Shown piece by piece: positions 21,459 through 32,927 of a DNA stretch of 36,137 nucleotides. The notes under the pieces were generated by a model. It worked only from the letters and a program-made list of their open reading frames with translations, did not search any database and was not told where the DNA came from. The stretch comes from Priapulus caudatus (taxonomy: Eukaryota; Priapulida; Priapulimorpha; Priapulimorphida; Priapulidae), in the NCBI RefSeq assembly GCF_000485595.1, contig NW_014577706.1:23885-60021 (forward strand), written 5' to 3'. The position numbers and the translations under genes were made by a program. Positions within the stretch are counted from its first letter, which is position 1. Every line of letters starts with the position of its first letter.

Positions 21459-22255
21459 ACGGCTGGAAGTTTTCCAGCTTGCCAAAGACAAATTGCACGA
21501 TTACTGTGATGAAAAACTGCTCACATGGTCTTTGTTTATGTTTTATAGAGTCATCTTTCATATAGATGATGCCACTAAACCGTGGATAAATATTTGCAAT
21601 AAAAACTGGGCGTTGATGTGTGATAATTTTTTGTCGTAAAGCTGGTGTGTTATTTTATCAAATTAATCGGCCAATAATTAGTTCATTGCTAATCACTACG
21701 ATTGCTGTTACGTAATTAGCTGCGTGATCATACGTCTGTATTTTGTTTGCGTAATGAATCTAATGTTATGAATCGCATGTCACCAGCTTACACCTATACG
21801 TAACAAGTTACTATTCGCTAAAATATATCCAAAATTCCGACGCTGACCTGTGATCATCGCCTCGCGCATGATGACAATAAAAGATAATCTGATGCTATTA
21901 ATCTCAGCGAGTACTATAACTTGCTTGCGAATCTTGCGCATTGTGCGATCGCAAACTCGACTGACGAGTTTTTCTCGCATGATATCTTTCTATAGAGACG
22001 TGGAAAGGCCGTCTGTGCAATCATCCGTCACAGCTGGCTACCTGCAGTCGTATCATCTGTATGTAGGATGCCTACCGGGCCATGTTAACCGTGTTACCTG
22101 TACTTGCGTCTACATTAGTACGGCCGTGTTGCGTATGTAGGCGCGTAGTGTCTCTCGTCAGCTGCCTTTCTCTGTGCGCAGTGTTTTTTCGGCTCTCTAT
22201 CTCTCTTGCGATTGTTTTATAGTGTTTTGTTTTAACGTAACCGTTTATCGCGCGA
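21459..22255. other. Intergenic region between the hAT MITE and the formin gene
   Basis: No gene recognised. The open frame at 21,850-22,140 lacks similarity to anything I know. Confidence 0.45.
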
Positions 22256-22265
22256 TCTCTCTCTA

Positions 22266-22300
<35 letters not shown>

Positions 22301-22328
22301 GCTCTCTCTTTCGCGCGCTCTCTCTCTC

Positions 22329-22369
<41 letters not shown>

Positions 22370-22490
22370 CGCGCTCTCTCTTTCGCGCTCTCTCTTTCTC
22401 TTCCTATATCTCTTTCTCTTCCTAGTTCTCTCTCTCTTTTGTTCGCCCTTTCCCTACATGTCTATCTTCGACTCTCTCTCTCTCTCTTTC
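22256..22490. repeat. (CT)n polypyrimidine tract
   Basis: Long CTCTCT arrays are broken by CTCGCGCT and TTTCGCGC. On the other strand this is GAGA-type sequence. It lies about 400 bases upstream of the formin start codon, where it may fall in the promoter or 5' UTR. Confidence 0.95.
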
Positions 22491-22782
22491 TTTTCCCTAT
22501 CCCACTCACTTTCTCACACTCTACCGCTAATTACTCGGCGTGTCGACAGCATCGCCACCAGCAGCAGAACAGCGCGCGTGCATCGCGTCTGCACGAATGA
22601 CGTACACACACAGATCTAGACGTCAACGCTAGTGATGGACAGACGAGCATCGCATTCGTGTTCTTTCCGCGTTGATGTGTGTGCATAGCAGCAGCAGCAG
22701 CCGCCGCCGCGTGCACTTGACCGAAGCGAGAGACCGAGAGGTGGGTGGCGTTCAAAGGCGTGTGTGCGAGTGAGGGAGAAGT

Positions 22783-22807
22783 GGCACACACACACACACA
22801 CACACAA
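22783..22807. repeat. (CA)n microsatellite
   Basis: About twelve CA dinucleotides directly before the upstream ATG at 22,809. Confidence 0.9.
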
Positions 22808-22808
22808 C

Positions 22809-22832
22809 ATGCTGAGCGTCGCTGTAGCGTAG
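22809..22832 (+). promoter_or_regulatory. Possible upstream open reading frame of the formin gene
   Basis: ATG followed by six codons and TAG (peptide MLSVAVA), 55 bases before the proposed start at 22,888. If the transcript begins upstream, this short frame could reduce translation of the main frame. Confidence 0.3.
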
Positions 22833-22887
22833 ACGTGCGAAGTGGAACGGGAGCTTCCGCGACTCTTCGCGTAGTCGAGTGAAAGTC

Positions 22888-22974
22888 ATGCAGAGACAGG
22901 AGGAGCTGCACAGACCGTGGCAGTCGGCTGGAGGAGTAGCCACGGACTCGCGTGGGAGCAGTGCCAACCGCAAG
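22888..22974 (+). CDS. Formin-type gene, proposed first coding exon
   Basis: The ATG opens 29 codons (MQRQEELHRPWQSAGG...) ending in AAG before GTAAAA. It joins exon 2 in frame at phase 0. The choice rests on phase, composition and position only; another first exon is possible. Confidence 0.45.
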
Positions 22975-23799
22975 GTAAAATTTATTGTGATAGTGTATCG
23001 TGGGCGGGTAGAGTATGAGCGCTTGAGATTGTCGCGCTCGCGGTCGTCATGTGAAACTCGATCGCTGGCCGCCGTCATTTCGAACCTGTTTGAAATTCAC
23101 CGCTCGGCGCGTCGCATGATTGTTGTCATCGTCGCTAAATGATTTTAAATGTGCTTATAGGCAACTCGTCGTGCCCTTGGCTTTTTTCGGGCACCTGGCC
23201 TAATTATTCTAACCTCTAGAAACATAGCCCGCAGTGTCGCCAAGATTAAAACAGTTTCTATGGAAACCGCGGCAATAAAGCGCCACGAGCGAAATAGTTT
23301 GTGCGTGAACGTTAGGGAAGAACTCACGAGAAAATACGCCGATACGGTGGTTTTTATGACCTTTTTGATTGACACGTACGTGGCAAATGGTGATGAAGTT
23401 CCCGCGAATGACGTTTATTTGTTGACTTCGAATTTTTTTTTTCGCGCTCAAGCTGCCGTCGTTGCGATATGTGTCGGTATGTGTGTAGCCTTGTAAACCA
23501 CGCTGATAGCGACAATATTACGCTCAACTATGAATATGATAATTCAACCATGAACTTATCATGAGTATGTTATATTAGAATCTGTTATTGCAACTTATCA
23601 TGAGGGAATATAAATTTGTTTTTGAACAAAATAGTTTTTACGGTAAACACGTTGTTGAATAATACAATTTGTTTTCATTCACTCCTGGTAGTATATAGCA
23701 AGAAGTATTGCCATCTAAATTCATTTAAACAAAAGCACATTTTTGATTTTATCACACACGCGGACGCAGCACACATACATGCACACGCGCGGGCGCCCA

Positions 23800-23830
<31 letters not shown>

Positions 23831-26800
23831 CTGCGCGCAATCATTGAACCGGGAACCAAGATCATAAAATGGCGTAACGGCGTGTGTACTCTCCGTAAAC
23901 ACTTAGAAAGGGATTAACGCGTTTTAACACCATACTTCAGACATTGTCTTGTAGGCTCAATTGATTATAGCGTTGTGTATACCGGCTCATAGCCACTGCA
24001 GTCACGCATTTTACCTTCGTAATGCCTTTATCCCTCTCTCGCAATCTCTCTCTCTCTCTCACGTTTTTTTAGATATGTTAAGCATGCAGGCAAATAACAG
24101 AACAGTGTTAGATGGATTTCCTTAATTTTTAAACTAAAAATTCCATTTACGATGACTAATTACATTGGCGAGAACTGGTTTTGGCTGCGTGCCATCCGAT
24201 ATTTTCATAGCTCGCTGTGCTATGCGAGGTATTTCAGCTTTCATTAGAGATCGCCACGAAAAGCCTGATTTCTCCGCATTCGAATAATTTATGACGCTGG
24301 ACGACGGATGACTGCCGTACCGTTCGAGAGCTTTACGAAACCAGCTTATTTCGACACAACTTCGTAAATGGCAAACAAATAGATTTAGAATCCGGTTTGA
24401 ACGCGCGATCATCGCCCGACCCTGAGTGGCAGAAGTCTCTCGTCGCGCGTAAAAAACGAGGGGCGCAGCGCGCGTATCGCAGGGTATCGGTAGAACTTAT
24501 GGGACTGGTATAACTGCGAGGAGTGGACGAACAGACAGACAGGCAGTTTGGCTGACAGTCCAGTTTTCAGTTCGCTTAACGCCGAAGCGCCGTCTAATGG
24601 CTTTATTATGAACAGGCAGGCCGACCAAACTCATCCTCACCAGTCAGTTCGCATGCATCCGGTAGAGCAGTTCGGTTTTGAAGCTTCGTATTGGGACGTG
24701 TAGTCGGCGAGGTGAGATAGAATTCTTCTGGCACTTTCGATAATTTTATGAGGTGCCCGAGCGTATCGATTCATTACGAAGGTGCTAAATCCGCTTCGCT
24801 CTCTCTCATTTAGTGGTTCCGTTAGTAATTGCAAGTGTATGCGTAGCTCTAGTACTGTAGTCCGTCGCTCTGTCGCAGGGAGTCGGAGCGAGGGGCTATA
24901 GTAATAGTGCTAGGTGTATGCGTTAAAGAATGAACATATCAGAAGTGTAAATCGAAATTCGTTTTTAAGAATACCTGAACATATCTATACATTTTATTCA
25001 CTTGTATAGGATACGTTGTATAGGCGTGTTCACGATTATAGTGGAATCGATAAATGCGGATTTGTACGTGTCTGGGTTGCGCGGTAGGCTGCCGAGTGAG
25101 AAGTTGTAGCCGGTGGCGGGATATGGGAATATAGCAATACAAGCGACGTCATAGGCCACTCCCGCTCCCGGGCGCGCCCTTTTTTCGCTGAACCATTCCG
25201 GTGGCGAATCGCTTACCTAAATTTGCGGCGAAAATGCGATCGCGGGAGGCCCTAGCAAAGCTTTGTCGTCGACTGAATGATTGTTGAAAGAAAGTGACAG
25301 GCGCGCGAAAAGGTAACCATGAGACGAAACCAGTTGTCGAGCGGGGCGCGCGCGCGCGTGCGTGCATGCTACTGTCCACCTATATACTAGCTTCCCGTCC
25401 ACATTGCAGACGGCGTCGCGGGATGGCCTAGGCAACGACGCTCGCACGTTCGGCGGCTCTGTGCTCGTGAGTGCGCTGATGCGACAACGAGACAGCGTAG
25501 TCTCGCGCGACAAGGCGACCCGCTTCGCACAGAAGCTACTCGCGCTCGGTCACATCCGCAGCACGAGCGGCAGCGCGACGTTCCGAGACTCCGGCAAGGC
25601 ACGCTACGTGTGGACGGACGAGAGCGTCGTCTGCGACGCACGCCGACGCGTGAAGATGATGGCCGGCGCGAAACCGTCGCCGCCGACGCGGTTGTCGGCC
25701 GACGAACTCGATCCGTCGCCGACGAATCTCATCGAAGACACGATCATCGAGTTTCAGGATCGATTTCTGGCGCTCTATCATCCGCAGCAGCAGCGGCAGG
25801 AGAGAGCTAGCACGAGCGCCAGTTACTACACCGATACGCACCCGGGTAGTCTTGACGGAGAGATGGTAGACGCCCGCGAGACGAGAGACTCGAATGGCGG
25901 ATACGCGAGACACAGCTACGACGGCGTCATCTCGTCCGTGGATCGGCACCCGAAGAAAGCACCGTACGATACTCTCCCCGCGAAGAGCAAGAAGCAACGA
26001 GGAGGAGGAGGAGGAGGAGGAGGTCACCAAAACGGGCACGACGAGCGACATGTGCAGGAGCTCCGCGTCGCCGATCAGCAGAGAGACTCGAAGCTGCTCG
26101 AGACGATGACGTCGATGAATCGTGACGTCGTCAGCAACTACGAGGCGAAGATCAACGACTTGATGGCGAAGATGAACGAATTAAAGTGCATAGCTGAGAT
26201 CCTGGAGAGATCGGCGCAGTTCAAAGAGCTTGGCAATGGCAACGGCGCTCAGATGGTTATGTGTGAGGATAACTCATACTCGGCGCGAACGCAAGGTGAG
26301 TACGTGTAATTAAGTATGACTACTTGTATATACTTTTTCTGTACTATTCCACGTGCGTGTACGTGGGTACGTAGGTGCTTGCGCGCGTGTCTTTCGGCGT
26401 TCGTGCGTGTGTGACCGCATACGTTTGTCTGTGTTTGTTTTTCTAAGAATTTCTGGGAAGAATCGGAAATAAAGAAAGATCTCGAAATGTCTTGATCATA
26501 CTATTTTTTTCTTTAAAATGACTATAAATTTGCATATACACCACGGTTCTAAGAGGGGTCTTCTTAGTTTAATATATGCAGTCAAACTTGTGCTAGCTGT
26601 CACCTAGCCTCAAAGAACGGACACATATCTATAAGACACCTTTGGGCTTTCCTCGAGTGGGATGTGCGGTAAAACTCCATATGAAGGTTATCTGTCTATA
26701 AAGACAAATTGGAATTTTCCCTCGAGTGACCCTGACATGCATGTTTTGACTGTATACGTGTTTCTAAGATTGATTACCTGAGACCTTAGAGTATAAGTAT

Positions 26801-29800
26801 AGTGTATATACTCTGTATAGCGTGTAACTTCAGTAGCGGTATTCTATGCTCTATAGTGTTTCGTTGATGTGCGCGTTGGGCAAGTAGATTATTAACGACA
26901 ATTAACCGCGATCGTTTAAGAAACACGCGTCGCGCCACTCTCGTGAATTGACTTGTCCGATTATTCCGATCCCGCTTCTCTTTAGTCTCACAATAGAGAT
27001 CGCTGTCGCATCGGCGAGTTTTTCTTTTACTTTAAAACGCGAGTCGAGCGCGAGCATGTTTTTCCGTGCCCAGTACAAGCTAGAAGAAGGGGGGGAGTTC
27101 GGTACCGATTGGGTCGCCACACAAACCTGTCCCAGCTGCCCCGCGGCATTTCTACAGCTCTACAGCCCCACGAATTCCTCGCATTCCGTACGCACAGTGT
27201 CTCGTGGACCGCTCGGGAAGGAGCAATTAATCTAATAACAGCTTGTGCGATTGCCTCGTGACATATGACGATCCCATGGGGGGCGTAATTACACAGATTC
27301 CGCTTGTTGCCTTCCCTTTCCTCTCGTGCGGGCTCTATCGGCGAAACCTTCCCGGGACAGTTCAAGGTGGCCGAGATACACCCGGTCTCTAATTTCGGCA
27401 TAACTTCGTGTCGAAAATCTGTCGCTCTCTCGTCTGATGCAGGCATTGTCGGTGCTAACAGGCGCGTTCGCGTTGCCCCTTGCAGATCTCACGGATAAGA
27501 GCAGACTCGACCCTCCCGTCGTCAAGCCGCCACGGACGGGTAAATCGAAGCCGCGCAAGGACAAGGAGAGTCGTGGCGACGTCGTCGGCAGCAGGCGCGT
27601 CGCTAGAGACGCCCAGCGGCTCGCCGACGACTCGCTCGTCGACCGGATGGCTGAGCGACCGACGGAGATGTCGCCAGTGTTGCAGTCGGAAAGCAGTCTC
27701 CGCAAGCCGATAGTGTCGCCAAACGTGAAAATGCGGCCTTTGTTCTGGAGTAGAATCCTTTTAGCCGAAGGTACGGGGGTTTGCGCGCTCGCTCACTTAG
27801 AATAAACTAGTGGGAGGAGGGGGTGGGGGAGTGATGGATGACCGAATGAGTGGATGCAGACTGCTAAGTATCACATTTCGAGGGTTGCAATAAAGTTAGC
27901 TGAAAGAAGGATACGTTTCTGAAGTGCGAATTATATATGGCACCTTCTTCCCCTAGGTGTACGGAGCTAAATATGGCGGTGTCCGGCACCACGTGTCCGA
28001 CCTCAATTGTGGCAACGAGGATATAAACGTGCATGTCGAATTTAACTAGGCGTGTTTTACATATTTGTCACAGTTAAAATCCACTCAACATTTACACGCG
28101 AATATTGTCACAGAATGCTACATGGCAATTCAAATATCAAACTCCACTTTCGTGCATATAATACGCATATAGTCGCCTTGTGATTGTAATTGGGCATTGC
28201 TGGTGAAAGCCTAGATACAATAATGTAACCCAAACCCAGGATAGGGTCCCCCAGGATAGGGTCCCCCAACCCCATATCCTGGGTTTGGGTTACATTATTG
28301 TATCTAGTGAAAGCCACAAGATGACCAGGTAAATTTCCTCACATAGCTTATACTATTGCGTTTCTTCTTAGCTGTATAACTGTTCGTGTGCACGTGGATG
28401 TGTGCAAATAATTATATGCCATGAAATTTACGCTTTGCGTATTCATCGGGAAACTTTACAATAGCATTAAACTCAATTGCAAATAGAGCGAGAAAAGCTC
28501 AGAAAGACGAAACCGTAAAACTAACGCACGGCTTTTACAGTATACTGCCCATATATACGCTGACCCGTTATAAATTAAAAATCCGCCTGCGTACCATAAA
28601 AACCACGACCCCGTGTGCGGTTACTGACCACAGCGCGCCCTTTTATATATGAGATGCGTATCTTTGTAATAGTTCACCTGGTCCCTATTCATATATATAT
28701 TAGTGTACTTTATCTGACCATCTTATCACATCCACCCCACGAAGCTCGGCACGCATCCGTGGATTCTCTTGAATGGACGACGTACTCTACGTCCGCGTAA
28801 TTAAAATAAACGTTGCTTTGTGTTTGGATGAAATATATGCTGTGGTGACGGCGACTAATGATTGCAGTCGACCCCCGTGCTCGTTATTTTACCTGACGGT
28901 GAGATGAGGGACGAATAATTGCGATAGAAGACTCGCAGACAAGGCGCGCGGAAAACTGTTTGCATATATACTCGCCTATTACGCTTCGTTAGTGAATGAC
29001 TGATGCGTGTTCTGAATAACGAACGTATGAACACGGTTGTGTTTCGTGGGTGCAATGCTCGGTTGTTGCCAGGGGTAACCGGCTACAAAAACTCGGATGC
29101 CCGGTAAAAATAACAAGTGTCTGACTTTCTCGAGCACGGAATTATGGGGAAAGCGGCATTCTGAATTAGGATGACGCGCCCTACATTGCAATACCATCTG
29201 GTATTCTCATGCTACCCTAGCGGGACATTTTCTAATAACAAATGGAATCATTTCTGACGTTACTGCTTTGATGTTTTCACACAATTGATGTTAAATAGTG
29301 CGCAAGATAACGATAGCATGCAATGATTAACATAGATAGCAATCTTCTGTTAGCTGATATATAACTTTTCCTACAATACCTTTCCTAATTTTGATCATGT
29401 ATTTTTCAGGTTCCACATCTGATACATTTTGGCACTCGGCAAAAGAACTACCTTTTGACATTGCCGAATTCGAAAGGTAAGTAAATACTCTTTGTTTACT
29501 TATATTGTAATCTATAGCCCCTTACCGTAAGAAGCTATGGCGTGCTAAACCTCCGACAATATCGCAACACCAGCGATTGGCTGCGAAACAATCATTTCAT
29601 CGTATCAAAATGTCAAACACACCTCCTGATTGCTATTATCGGAGTGGCTGAGTGGCAAAAACTTGATCAACACGCTGACCAAAAGTTGAGAAAATAGAAC
29701 ATGTTCTAATCTCTCAACTAGTTGCTATCAACTTGATGAGCGCTCAAATTTTACGTGTACATTGCCGACTAGTCGATTAGTTATTTAGTCGATTGGTCGA

Positions 29801-32800
29801 TTAGTTGAAAAGTTGGTAAACTCGTCAACTTTTCAACAGAAGTGTAAACGCAGCTAGTGTCATATCATCATGAGTGTATAATTACAAATATTCATAATGA
29901 ATATGTCAAATATCATATGAAATTCTCAAATATTCATAAATCAAATATTCAAAATGTCGCAATAACATTTGTCATTATACACTCCTAATATCATTAGACA
30001 AATCGCACCGTAGATAGTGTGTGTCTCCGCTGCACACGGGCGGGCCTTTAATGAGACACACTATAGCGATGTCCCGGCCTTGACAGCACGACTAATTTCC
30101 CCTCACGGTAATCACTATGCTACAATCCACGGTCGCTTACCACCGACCAGACCGACCGCTAATCACCATGCGACCACCGTCACCCGCCCCCCCGTAGATG
30201 TCACACGTACACTGCGTAGTTATGGATGCACGCTGAAAGCTTTCCGCACCACTACACCAGACAAGCGGTCACGGATCCCACAGCGACAGCGTAATTGTCA
30301 CCGCTTGTGTCATACGATTATTGGTAGTGGCAATGCGTTAAATTGTTAGTGGCGAGGGACAGCGGTAAAGCAAGAGTGCATTCCATGCTGGAATCCAGCC
30401 CGCCCCCATCTCCCCCCATCCAGAATATCCGCGTAATTAGAGAGGCACTGAGGAAAATTATCACCGCTTGTGTCTTTACGTTTATCCGTAGTGGTATAGC
30501 GTTAAGATCGCTGCCGAATCCGACCCCATCCCCGACCCCATGTATATCCGCGTGATGAAAAATAATCGTGGCCCTGGGACAACCACTATTTCGCCAGTCC
30601 GTTTACTGGTTGAAAAAGATATTTTCTTTTAAATCTGCGCGACGGTGTCACACTCGCATAATTATGTAGGTGAACGAACAGGTGTAGAAGGAAATGATCT
30701 CAGAAAGAAACGGAAATGATTGAAACGGTTCCTAACGTTAATGTTAGGATAGCGCTTAAATCAAGATGTAATCGAAGTACTGTAATTAATTGAGAATTGG
30801 AAATCGTGGATTAAACCTGTCCTGCGCGCGGCTATATAAACAGGTGATTTCCATGAGAAATACATGAGAAAGCGAGAGATAACTAAAGACAGAGAGAAAG
30901 AAGGGGAGCGAGCGAGAGAGAGGGCGACGGGAGAGCGCGAGTGTGGAATGAAGAGAGAAGGGGCTGAGAGAGACAGAGGTGCGATGAGAGCGGGAGAGGG
31001 TAATGCAAATGAGGGTAGAGGAGCGGATGCGAAGATCTCATAATTTACAGTCTATTTCCCTCTTACGTTTTCGTGGCGTCAAACACATTTATATTTTCCA
31101 ATGAATAGTAAGGCACAGTTTAAACACTTAGTACTGTACATACGCCACAAACTCGCGCGCGCGCACACAGGCACGCAGACACACACACACACGCACACAC
31201 ATACACACACAACACACAACACGCGCAGACACACACACACACATACACACGCACGTGCGCACGCACGCACACACACGCGCACGCACGCACGCACGCATGC
31301 ACGCACACAAACACACTTCAATCACTCGCTCATCCTGCCGGAAAGTGACACTTATACGCTTTAGCATATTACATTAAATATATAAGTGCATTAATTTTGC
31401 CCTCGTTGCGATTTAGTTTTACAGTGTTGTTATGACTAATGGAAAGCTGTTGAGAATGAAAGAATATAATTATCAGCTATAGAATTTTCGGCACTGGCAG
31501 TGTGGATCTGCTCTGTTATTTTCTAATAATCGATGCTTAACAAACACTACGCTGCTGTTCGCGAACAAAATCCCATTCTACGGTCCGTCAGTCCTTTGCC
31601 ACGCCAGTCCTTCGTCACGTTCTGATCGATTCCGCCCCTTACAGGATGCGTGTGCCTATGTACTGTAAAACTGGTTTCTGCTGTCTGCGTTTGGATCCTC
31701 GGGGAATCTAGTACGGAAACAAAAACATTATTCGATTTGGTTAGATATATGAATAGACGTGTTATGAGTAATTTCACAAGCGTTGATTATTTATTTATTT
31801 GTCACCTGTTATTGTTTCGTATACTTGCCGTGCAACAATAACATATAACACTGAGAGTTGCATGTAAACTCGGTGTAATATAACACAGGCATAGTTTACC
31901 TGTATATATAAATAAGGGCAACGTCTTTACGTACATTGAAACATGTGGGGCCAAGCCTCCTACGTCAATAATGGTCGAAAAGGCGATCATCTTTAGAATT
32001 CGACACCATACATCCTCGACCAGTTATTTTACTTGTCTAACTGTCTGTCCAATTCTCCGCCGGTCTGTCTATATGTCGAAACGATAAAGAGACTAAATGT
32101 ACCTTAAAAATGTTGGTTTTTAGTTTATTGAATTGTCAGTTATAAAAAGCGTCAGGATGTGAGTATAGGCTGGTGACGTTGATATGCCTTTTCTGGGTTT
32201 ATGTTGCCTAATCTCCAGCTACCACCCAGATGCCTTGAAACCGAACTAACACACGTACGAACTAAAACGCCCCTGAAATGCATTAACCTGCTCATTCCTT
32301 CATCTGCCCCACAGTTTAGCTGTCTCTCTGTCCGTCTACCTGTCATTCCTGCCCCCTAATATTTCAGCAGAGACTACTGTCCGGGGGATATGTATGAGAA
32401 AACACTCCCACGGGCGTCGTTTCCGTGCGGGTGGCGTCTAACACTCGCTTACTGATAACCGTCCGCTTCTGTTAGCTTGCAGACGCTTTACGAGATACGA
32501 GCGACTGAAGATGAAATTGACCGAATAAAGGAGCAAGTCATGGGAGGCCAGTACTCTGGTGAGTGAGCCGCATTCTATGTACGTACAGTCGTTGGCGTGA
32601 GAGACGCATACACGCCGAGCGTCGGTCAGATCCGACCATCAGATAGCGCGCCGTGACGGCTGGTTGTCGGCCCGGTAGGGTATGGAATCGCCGACAACAA
32701 TATTAATCTTCGTCTTTAAAACTTGAGACGCCGAGTGTCGTAGTAGAGATAAGCTGAAATAGGCCATCGCTCAGTGTATAACAGCGGGATATCTTCCACT

Positions 32801-32896
32801 CCTTCCTTCTGAAACTCCGTAGTAATAATGTTGGCCTCCCAGGGCTGCGCGGGCGTGATGGTGAACCCCTCGTGAGGGTGCGCGGACGTGATGGTG

Positions 32897-32927
<31 letters not shown>

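Larger units (their letters stand above)
29477..32475. other. Formin intron(s) 4, with degenerate repeats
   Basis: Expected to contain an exon for the missing FH2 segment (with a KRSQN-like motif), which I could not find by eye. It holds a hairpin at 29,801-29,834, a degenerate duplication at about 30,293-30,510, a purine-rich tract (30,867-31,020) and a CA/CG-rich microsatellite. Confidence 0.45.

Noticed and set aside
20948-21565. 205-residue open frame on + over the hAT MITE
   Set aside because: It runs across both ends of a transposon, is low-complexity (Phe/Pro and Arg/Ser runs) and has no domain.
22174-22425. Ser/Leu-repeat open frame
   Set aside because: Translation of the CT microsatellite.
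30017-30349. 110-residue open frame as the missing FH2 exon
   Set aside because: DKRSRIPQ is only a chance resemblance to the KRSQN motif; surroundings lack FH2 pattern and the region is built of degenerate repeats.
31079-31367. Cys/Val- and Thr/His-repeat proteins in several frames
   Set aside because: Translations of a CA/CG microsatellite.
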